A stretch of DNA of 56,080 nucleotides from an uncultured Prevotellaceae bacterium (GTDB lineage Bacteria > Bacteroidota > Bacteroidia > Bacteroidales > Bacteroidaceae): contig CAMVIM010000025.1 in NCBI GenBank assembly GCA_947167515.1, positions 1-56,080 of the forward strand, written 5' to 3'. The notes beneath the pieces were generated by a model. The model worked only from the letters and a program-made list of their open reading frames with translations. It ran no database searches and was not told the origin of the DNA. The translations under genes were made by a program, and so were the position numbers. Shown one piece after another: positions 50,416 to 56,080 of the stretch. Within the stretch, counting starts at the first letter, position 1. The number at the start of each line of letters is the position of its first letter.

Positions 50416-51549
50416 TCAGTTTTCACTCTTCGCTCCAGCAGGAAACAGCACCTTCTGTCCCTCGTGTACGTTATTAGCACCGACGGTCACAATCTTGTCA
50501 CCCACGTTCAGACCACTCTTCACAATGAAGTCCTTACCGTTGCCGACATCTTCCATTGTCACGTCAATAGTTGTTGCCGTACTGTCAGCCTGCACTTTAT
50601 AAACAAACGATTTGTCCTGCAGACGCACCACTGCACTCTGAGGGATGACTATCACGTTTTTCTCAACAAAAGGCAGCACAACCGTACCTTGAATGCCTGA
50701 ATACAGATGACCATCAGGATTAGGGAACGACACCCTACAGGTCAATGAACCAGTGGCTGCATTCACCACACCCGTCAGGCTGGTGACACGACCTTTGTGA
50801 GGGTACTCCGTACCATTCTTCATCACAAATGTCGCTTCAGGCAGATTGGCAATGTACCTCTCCTTGTCCTCCGCATTGATACCCTCTTGCACCATTGCCT
50901 CAACGACAGCCTCAGTCACCGAAAACTCTGCCTCCATCTTCGTGTTACCACTCAGCACGGTCAGCTGAGTCATCGGTGACACCTGGTCACCACCACGTAC
51001 AGGAATCTCACCGATAATACCCGACACAGGAGCCGAAATGGTGCAGAAACCAAGATTCACCTTTGCACGGTTCACTGCCGCACGAGCCTGAGCCACCGTA
51101 GCTTGAGCCTGACGATAAGTATTTTGTGAGTTGTCAAGCATATAACTGCTCACAATCTTCTTATCAAACAAGTTTTTGTTCGACTCATACTCCAGCTTTG
51201 CCGAGTTTTCCTGAGCCAAAGCTGCTTGCAAATTGGCCTGAGCCGCCTCCAGTTCCAGCTGAGCATTACGCGAGTCAATCACGAAGAGCGTCTGCCCCAC
51301 CTTCACTTGCTGACCCTCACTCACACAAATTTTCATCAGCTGACCACTCACCTGAGGCGTAATGGTCACGTCTGACTGACCCTTCATCCTGGCACTGAAC
51401 TTAGCAGGAATCTCAATGTCTGTTTTTTTGACAGTCATCGTTTCAAACGACGTTAGCACTTCCTTGGGCATTTCCGGTCCGCACGAGGTCAGTCCACCGA
51501 CCACTGCGCCGAGCACCAAAGCACACTTAGCAAAATACATTCTTTTCAT
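50416..51549 (-). CDS. RND efflux periplasmic adaptor (AcrA-like)
   Basis: A 377-residue membrane fusion protein. The lipoprotein signal ends LTSC at about residues 20-23. The biotinyl-lipoyl-like domain (QVSGQLMKICVSEGQQVKVGQTLFVID) is split by an alpha hairpin (about 100-165), followed by the beta-barrel domain (VSGIIGEIPVRGGDQV, LTVLSG) and the membrane-proximal domain. First gene of the operon; ATG 51549 with a second in-frame ATG at 51540. No local regulator gene is seen. Confidence 0.93.
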   Translation of the reverse strand: MKRMYFAKCALVLGAVVGGLTSCGPEMPKEVLTSFETMTVKKTDIEIPAKFSARMKGQSDVTITPQVSGQLMKICVSEGQQVKVGQTLFVIDSRNAQLELEAAQANLQAALAQENSAKLEYESNKNLFDKKIVSSYMLDNSQNTYRQAQATVAQARAAVNRAKVNLGFCTISAPVSGIIGEIPVRGGDQVSPMTQLTVLSGNTKMEAEFSVTEAVVEAMVQEGINAEDKERYIANLPEATFVMKNGTEYPHKGRVTSLTGVVNAATGSLTCRVSFPNPDGHLYSGIQGTVVLPFVEKNVIVIPQSAVVRLQDKSFVYKVQADSTATTIDVTMEDVGNGKDFIVKSGLNVGDKIVTVGANNVHEGQKVLFPAGAKSEN

Positions 51550-51640
51550 GTATGATTAAATTTATGATTGTTGTATATTTACAAAATCGTCTTTCCCTAT
51601 ATATAATATAAATATGTACAGGAAGACATTTTTTCACTTG

Positions 51641-51648
51641 CAAAGATA
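51641..51648 (-). promoter_or_regulatory. -7 element of the efflux operon promoter
   Basis: The minus strand reads TATCTTTG, a full -7 match, 92 bp upstream of the adaptor ATG. No TTTG at the -33 position. Confidence 0.5.
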
Positions 51649-51788
51649 CACATTTTTCTAAAAAACCATAACATTTCCATTCATTTTTTTTAATTCTCCC
51701 CTTTTTGCCCCTCCATCTTTCTCCAAAATCGCTTGTAAAGACCATGCAATGAACGAGAATTCACGCCCCAACCACATCCCCACTTTCC

Positions 51789-51880
51789 CCCTACGTCCTA
51801 CGCCGTTGCACATACAAATTGTCTTCCACTCCAATTGCAAATTGTACACCGTTCCTATTGCAATCTGCACGACGTTCCAT
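51789..51880. repeat. Diverged 23-bp periodic array
   Basis: Four 23-bp units start at 51789, 51812, 51835 and 51858. Units three and four share 16 of 23 bases (TTGCAA...GTTCC); units two and three share 15 of 23 (CAAATTGT core); unit one is weaker. The period is the same as at 21071, 27985 and 39432, with a different core word and all units in one orientation. Confidence 0.6.
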
Positions 51881-51910
51881 CATTTACACCTTCGGCGGAC
51901 GAAAAACACA

Positions 51911-51960
51911 AAAAAAACTTTCGGAACAAATTACCGATAATTTGTTCCGAAAGTTTTTTT
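51911..51960. terminator. Perfect bidirectional hairpin between divergent genes
   Basis: The 23-bp arm at 51911-51933 is the exact reverse complement of 51938-51960, with the 4-nt loop CCGA. Both arms have seven T/A at the outer ends, so it is a model intrinsic terminator on both strands. It lies between two divergent genes, where no transcript is expected to end, which suggests an unseen short transcript or insulation of the two promoters. Confidence 0.85.
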
Positions 51961-52055
51961 GTTTCTTTCTGTGATTTAGAGTGCTTTCTGTGTGAAATCC
52001 ACCCACGCCACACAAATTATTCCAATAAAATTATTTTTTTTGAATAAAATTATCG

Positions 52056-52063
52056 TATCTTTG
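52056..52063 (+). promoter_or_regulatory. -7 element of the ATPase gene
   Basis: TATCTTTG, a full -7 match, 23 bp before the ATG at 52086. TTTG stands at only 13 bp spacing (52039-52042), so the -33 box is not certain. Confidence 0.55.
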
Positions 52064-52085
52064 TGCCGAAAACAAAAAATATGAT

Positions 52086-53225
52086 ATGACAACCAACATC
52101 AATCCGTTCATCGTTTCAGGCAGGATTCCTACCCAATACTTCTGTGACCGTCAAGAAGAAGCCGGCAACTTAATCAAGCATCTGACAAACCAAGAGAATG
52201 TGGTGCTAATGTCTCAGCGGCGTATGGGAAAGTCCAAACTGGTTGAGTTCTGTTTCAACAAGCCCCAAATCCAGCAGGACTATATTACCATGACCGTAGA
52301 TATTCTCCACACCACCTCCTTCCGTGAGTTTATCCAAGTGTTTGGTGCCGTTGTTTTTGATGCGGTAGCCACCAAGAGCGAGAAGATGATGAAACTTTTT
52401 ACTGCCACCATGCGTTCATTGAGTGCCAGTTTTGGCTACGACCCTGTTCAGAACACCCCCACATTCGACATACGGTTGGGCGACATTACAATGCCAGAAT
52501 ACACACTCAAGGAAATCTTTCAATACATTGAGAAAACCGAGAAACGGTGCCTCATTGTGATAGATGAATTCCAGCAAGTGACCAAATATCCCGAGAAAAA
52601 CGCGGAAGCCCTATTAAGGTCATACATACAAAACTTAGCCAACGCCAACTTTGTGTTTGCTGGCAGCCAACGAAGACTGATGGAAGAGATGTTCTTCTCA
52701 GAGAAAAGACCCTTCTTCATGAATGCAAGGTCTATCACACTCTTCCCCATCAAGTTAAGCATCTACCAAGAATTTGCGCAACGCCTTTTCCAAGAGAATG
52801 GTCGGGCAATTGATGCCGAAGCCATTCAGGTTGTCTATGACACATTCCTTGGAGTCACATTGTACCTCCAACGAATCATGAAGGACGCATTCAACAGCAC
52901 CCCACAAGGAGAGACATGCGATATTTCCACCGTGAAAAACCTTATCGATGATTACATACAGGAATGTGACCCACGTCTGCGTGAGCAACTAGCTTTTGTC
53001 ACCGAAGCCCAGAAAGAACTGCTGTATGCCATCAACGAAGAATCTCAGCCCGTCAAAAGCATCACCTCCTCATCATTCGTCAAACGCCACCGCCTCAAAT
53101 CCCCCAGTGCCGCCCAAGCCGCCTCAAAGAAACTGCTGGAATACGACCTCCTGACCCGAAAGGAAGGATGCTACTCTATTGCCGACCCCCTGATGGCATT
53201 GTGGTTGAAATCAAGACGGTTCTGA
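52086..53225 (+). CDS. AAA-type ATP-binding protein (Bacteroidetes family)
   Basis: A 379-residue cytoplasmic ATPase of the archaeal-type/STAND-like AAA group common in Bacteroidetes. The N-terminus NPFIVSGRIPTQYFCDR is followed by a Walker A-like loop SQRRMGKSKL (43-52; canonical G-x-x-GK is reduced to RRMGKS) and Walker B CLIVIDEFQQV (about 154-164). A sensor-type FAGSQRRLMEEMF follows, and the C-terminus is a winged-helix-like domain (KSPSAAQAASKKLLEYDLLTR). Relatives are often found in accessory regions; target unknown. It has its own promoter and terminator. Confidence 0.8.
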   Translation: MTTNINPFIVSGRIPTQYFCDRQEEAGNLIKHLTNQENVVLMSQRRMGKSKLVEFCFNKPQIQQDYITMTVDILHTTSFREFIQVFGAVVFDAVATKSEKMMKLFTATMRSLSASFGYDPVQNTPTFDIRLGDITMPEYTLKEIFQYIEKTEKRCLIVIDEFQQVTKYPEKNAEALLRSYIQNLANANFVFAGSQRRLMEEMFFSEKRPFFMNARSITLFPIKLSIYQEFAQRLFQENGRAIDAEAIQVVYDTFLGVTLYLQRIMKDAFNSTPQGETCDISTVKNLIDDYIQECDPRLREQLAFVTEAQKELLYAINEESQPVKSITSSSFVKRHRLKSPSAAQAASKKLLEYDLLTRKEGCYSIADPLMALWLKSRRF

Positions 53226-53274
53226 AAAACAGCCTTCACGCCCATAGCAGCATTCACATCCATAAGGATTCACT

Positions 53275-53313
53275 AAAAACGTGGACGTCCGACACTGATA
53301 CATCCACGTTTTT
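53275..53313. terminator. Terminator of the ATPase gene
   Basis: AAAAACGTGGA (53275-53285) pairs perfectly with TCCACGTTTTT (53303-53313), with a 17-nt loop and T-run, 50 bp after the stop codon. Confidence 0.8.
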
Positions 53314-53420
53314 CTTTTGTTGATTACCTATGCATTTGTCGGATGAACCTTAATTTAGCCCACTAATTTATATGATCATTGAAATTTGTGGATAAAAAGG
53401 AAAATTCTTTTTTCCAAAAT

Positions 53421-53451
53421 TTTGTTCTCTTCTCAAAATCATGTACCTTTG
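53421..53451 (+). promoter_or_regulatory. Promoter of the secreted-protein unit
   Basis: TTTG (53421-53424), 19 bp, TACCTTTG (53444-53451): full match. It leaves a leader of about 245 nt. Confidence 0.75.
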
Positions 53452-53456
53452 CCCCG

Positions 53457-53634
53457 TGTTCCTCGGAACATGACATTTCATTTGCTCAATCGTCACTCGA
53501 ACTAGCACCTCGGAAAGACTCAACGGGCAGAAAAACAAGAGATGTTGAAGATGCGCTTTGCGCAGACTTCTTCGAATCTCTTGTAGGCTTGTGCTAGGCC
53601 TGAGTGGCGTAAGATTGAGGTCTGCGCTTTTCTT
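53457..53634 (+). promoter_or_regulatory. Attenuator-like structured leader RNA
   Basis: A 5-bp hairpin with a CTCG loop (53457-53470) starts the leader. Hairpin I has outer arms AAGAGAT (53537-53543) and ATCTCTT (53576-53582) and an inner GAAG/CTTC plus GCGC-TTT-GCGC tip. GCGCAGAC (53560-53567), which lies in hairpin I, can instead pair with GTCTGCGC (53620-53627), which is followed by TTTTCTT. The two folds exclude each other, as in an attenuator or riboswitch. I do not recognise a known riboswitch class. The terminator-like stem has a long (52-nt) loop, so it may be weak. Confidence 0.5.
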
Positions 53635-53703
53635 ATGCCCATAAGTTAGTGCAACCTTTGGCGGACGAAACAACCTTAGTACTAACTTAAACAATATGAG
53701 CAA

Positions 53704-54189
53704 ATGAAAACATTCCCGCATCTCTTGGAAAAGTGGATTATTCTTGCCTTCCTGTTCTTCACGGCAAGCATCATCCACGCACAGAAAAACTCCACGCTCG
53801 TGTTATGGCATGCCGACGGCACCCAGACACGCATCGAACTCTTCAAGAAGCCCCAAGTCACTTTCGATGGCGATATGATTTGCTTCAATTCTCCCGTTCT
53901 CAACGTGCAGTATCCCGCTTCCGATGTGCTGAAGTTCACCTACGAAGGTCTCACTACCGCCATCAACAGCCCTCAGGCAGCGATGTCCTATCGTCAAGAC
54001 GGCGAGCGCATCCTCTTCGACAGCAGCGTGAAGCCATCCTCCATCGCTCTCTACACAGCAGATGGCGCACGTGTTCCCGTCTCTCTCCAGCAGTCCGCAC
54101 AAGGTGCAGTCCTTTCTCTCTCCGGCATCCCTTCGGGTGTCTATCTTCTCTCGGTCGATGGTAAAACCTCTAAAATCATGAAGCGATGA
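53704..54189 (+). CDS. Secreted protein with sorting-type C-terminus
   Basis: A 161-residue exported protein. Signal peptide about 1-26 (WIILAFLFFTASIIHA-Q). The mature part is beta-rich, and its end (ALYTADGARVPVSL... SGIPSGVYLLSVDGKTSKIMKR in outline) resembles the type IX secretion C-terminal domain, which also ends in GVYLL and a basic tail. No catalytic motif is visible. A 3-codon frame (ATG AGC AAA TGA, 53696-53707) overlaps its ATG. Its stop overlaps the next gene's ATG (ATGA at 54186). Confidence 0.7.
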   Translation: MKTFPHLLEKWIILAFLFFTASIIHAQKNSTLVLWHADGTQTRIELFKKPQVTFDGDMICFNSPVLNVQYPASDVLKFTYEGLTTAINSPQAAMSYRQDGERILFDSSVKPSSIALYTADGARVPVSLQQSAQGAVLSLSGIPSGVYLLSVDGKTSKIMKR

Positions 54190-56080
54190 AACATCTACAC
54201 TTTATTATATTCAGTACATTGTTCTCACTTTCTGCCGCCGCACAGACCATCAGCGATGCCTTCTACATCTACCGCAACGACGGCGAGTTCAACGCCTTCT
54301 TCCGTGAGGAGATTGACAGCATGGCCTATTCCTGCTATGACCTCGACGGTACTTTATACGACGACTATGTGACGCAATTGGTTTATACCCCCGACAGCAT
54401 CTATCGGATACCGTTAGAGGCAATAGATAGCGTTGCCTTTGATGTAAACAAAATTGTTGTGTCTGATGATTACATTGTATTTGATGAAGAAAACTATGTG
54501 GTGGAAAAAGCAGACACTCTCCATGGTGAATATATTCTTCGTTTTCTTAAAGATGGTCCATCTCTGAAAGAAGGTAATATCATTTCGATTGTAAATGATA
54601 CTCTTGTAGAGATGGTTAGGATTAGCAAGGTCACCTATCCCGATGAAAACCATGCATGCATCCAGTCCAATCGTGCATCGCTTGGTGAAGTCTTCATGGG
54701 AGGCTCTTTCACGCTTTCTACAGAAGCGACATCACCCACATTGGCACCAACACGTGTGTTTACTCCTGTCGAAGTGACCTTCTATGATACAGAGAATAAT
54801 TGGCACCGTGTTCGAAGAGCAGACACGAATTTTACGAAAAGACTCTATACTAAAACGTTGGATTATTCAGGCTATGACATTCATAAAACAGATTATACAA
54901 GATTATATCTGGAAAAATGCACGTTTGACTTTAACCTTGACCTTATCATCAGTTGCAATTTCAGCAGTAAAGGTGAGGCTATCGGCAAATACATGAGGGG
55001 TGATTTGGCTTTAATGAAAGCCGCTGTAAAAGGAAATGTCTCTACAGATTTCATGCTCCGCTTTGATGCAAGTGCAGAAAAAAAAGGAAAGTTTGATGAA
55101 ATACTGCTCAAGAAGAATATCCATAAACCTGTAAAAGCAAAGTTTGTGGTGGCTGGCGTACCTATTTGGGTTGTAATGAACACGCACTTGTTCGCTGACG
55201 GAGAATGGGAAGCCAAAGGCTCATTTTCCGCCTATTCAGGCTTCGCCACTTCCACCACTGCTGAATTAGGTTTCTCTTGGTCTCAAAGCAAAAACATCCG
55301 ACCTCATGCGGCATTCGACACGTCTTTCTCTCTCCATAAACCCACGATGGAGGGACGTACTCACCTGGAATACAAGGTTTCCGTATTCCCACGTATCAAT
55401 TTCTCCCTATTTGGTGTGTCAGGCCCATCTTTCGACATAAAACCATATCTTCGTCCTGTGATAGATGCAGGGTTTTATGACCAAATGGGTTCAAACAAAC
55501 AGGATTTTTATGGAGCAGAATGCGATGCTTATGGAGGATATGATGCAGCCGTCGGCGTAAACTTCTTGCCAGTTGTGAAAAAGAAACTGGTTACGAAGTC
55601 CAAACCATGGAATGTTATTGATAAGATGATGATAGAGTCGCCCAAAGAAATAAAATTCCAAGAAGCCAGTTCTGAATACCTTACAGTTGACGAACCAATT
55701 CAAGTCACGTTTTATGTGACGGAGCATGATTATGTTTTCGATGAAAGTCATCATGTAACACTTCCTTTTACCGTGAAATTCGAGACCAACAGCGGAACAT
55801 TAAGCAACGATTTTGCTTTAGTGGACCCATCTACGGGACTCGTCACGATGGAATGGACACCGTCTCGTGAAACGACGGATGGTAAAGATGCTTATATCTT
55901 AGCAACAATGCACGATGCTGATGGACACGCAAAGACTGCTGACAGGTGGACACCATCAAAAAAAGAAATAGAATCTTATTTGTATTGTCCCGACTCCAAC
56001 CACCCCCACATGATAGACCTCGGCCTTCCCTCCGGCACCCTGTGGGCATGCTGCAACGTGGGGGCATCCCAACCAGAGGA
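54186..56080 (+). CDS. Large secreted surface protein, truncated by window end
   Basis: An open frame of 631 complete codons runs from ATG 54186 to the window end with no stop. It has a signal peptide (about 1-20: HFIIFSTLFSLSAAA-Q) and then a region similar in plan to the preceding protein (FYIYRNDGEFNAFFREEID). A long beta-rich body follows, with no recognised enzyme motif. Near the cut end stands IDLGLPSGTLWACCNVGAS, the start of a repeat domain common in Bacteroidetes and Fibrobacter surface proteins (FISUMP type). It is coupled to the upstream gene by an ATGA overlap and shares its leader. Function unknown; probably a cell-surface binding or structural protein. Confidence 0.75.
   Translation, partial: MKHLHFIIFSTLFSLSAAAQTISDAFYIYRNDGEFNAFFREEIDSMAYSCYDLDGTLYDDYVTQLVYTPDSIYRIPLEAIDSVAFDVNKIVVSDDYIVFDEENYVVEKADTLHGEYILRFLKDGPSLKEGNIISIVNDTLVEMVRISKVTYPDENHACIQSNRASLGEVFMGGSFTLSTEATSPTLAPTRVFTPVEVTFYDTENNWHRVRRADTNFTKRLYTKTLDYSGYDIHKTDYTRLYLEKCTFDFNLDLIISCNFSSKGEAIGKYMRGDLALMKAAVKGNVSTDFMLRFDASAEKKGKFDEILLKKNIHKPVKAKFVVAGVPIWVVMNTHLFADGEWEAKGSFSAYSGFATSTTAELGFSWSQSKNIRPHAAFDTSFSLHKPTMEGRTHLEYKVSVFPRINFSLFGVSGPSFDIKPYLRPVIDAGFYDQMGSNKQDFYGAECDAYGGYDAAVGVNFLPVVKKKLVTKSKPWNVIDKMMIESPKEIKFQEASSEYLTVDEPIQVTFYVTEHDYVFDESHHVTLPFTVKFETNSGTLSNDFALVDPSTGLVTMEWTPSRETTDGKDAYILATMHDADGHAKTADRWTPSKKEIESYLYCPDSNHPHMIDLGLPSGTLWACCNVGASQPE

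Larger units (their letters stand above)
51550..52085. other. Divergent intergenic region between efflux operon and ATPase gene
   Basis: 536 bp with no convincing gene. It holds the efflux -7 element (51641-51648), a diverged 23-bp periodic array (51789-51880), a perfect bidirectional hairpin (51911-51960) and the ATPase -7 element (52056-52063). A short plus-strand frame (51749-51940) overlaps the array and has no family features. Confidence 0.6.

Noticed and set aside
51749-51940. 63-codon plus-strand frame in the efflux-ATPase gap
   Set aside because: Composition is biased, no ribosome site or homologous motif is seen, and it overlaps the 23-bp array and the terminator arm.
53421-53634. 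A known riboswitch (cobalamin, SAM, TPP) in the secreted-protein leader
   Set aside because: None of the conserved boxes of these classes is visible and the downstream genes are not metabolic; kept only as an unclassified leader.

Overview
The window is chromosomal DNA of a Bacteroidales bacterium, most likely Prevotellaceae. Three things point there. Many genes are preceded by the Bacteroidetes promoter (-33 TTTG, 19-20 bp, -7 TAnnTTTG). Several families are typical of the phylum: an IntDOT-like integrase, DUF3276, DUF5606, a C1B aminopeptidase with signal peptide, Wzi, and an outer-surface protein with a DLGLPSGTLWA-type motif. The housekeeping block nusB-yajC-ybbR-coaE is also typical.

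Layout. (1) 1-2313: the edge of a probable integrated element, with a tyrosine recombinase lacking the first catalytic Arg and a DNA stretch carrying repeated GTGTTACA-type sites, next to an eight-tRNA operon (Val-Arg-Tyr-Gly-Leu-Asn-Lys-Ser, minus strand, 2314-3199). (2) 3428-11012: a giant alpha-2-macroglobulin-like protein, a CNNM/DUF21-CBS membrane protein, and upp. (3) 11033-36574: a large, split exopolysaccharide/capsule locus. It holds a Wzc-type tyrosine kinase, three different initiating sugar-phosphate transferases (WcaJ-like, WecA-like, small PglC-like), Wzi, five glycosyltransferase-type proteins, WecB, a Wzx-type flippase, a Wzy-type polymerase, a Wzz-type chain-length regulator and a Wza-type export protein. 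It is interrupted by a housekeeping block (coiled-coil protein, zapA, a candidate 6S RNA, rny). (4) 36753-45645: proteases (C1B, PepT), hslR, pth, rplY, DUF3276, nusB, yajC, ybbR, coaE and DUF5606. (5) 45842-51549: a complete tripartite RND efflux operon. (6) 52086-56080: a AAA-type ATPase, then two secreted proteins behind a structured leader RNA; the last gene runs off the window.

The polysaccharide genes form a complete Wzx/Wzy-type pathway: priming on undecaprenyl phosphate, side-by-side glycosyltransferases, flipping, polymerisation, chain-length control by Wzz and the Wzc kinase, export through Wza, and surface retention by Wzi. WecB would supply UDP-ManNAc.

The most unexpected signal is in the intergenic DNA. 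At least five gaps (8988-9072, 21071-21169, 27985-28352, 39432-39522, 51789-51880) hold short arrays built on a strict 23-bp (once 24-bp) period. Each locus uses its own unrelated core word. Within a locus some units are reverse-complemented but stay on, or close to, the same period, so most arrays fold into long hairpins. I know of no described family with this behaviour. Other items worth checking are the GTGTTACA-type sites and a tRNA-Ser-like fragment beside the integrase, an attenuator-like leader at 53457-53634, and an orphan 23-bp bidirectional hairpin between divergent genes at 51911-51960.

All calls come from reading the sequence; no alignment, folding program or database search was run.
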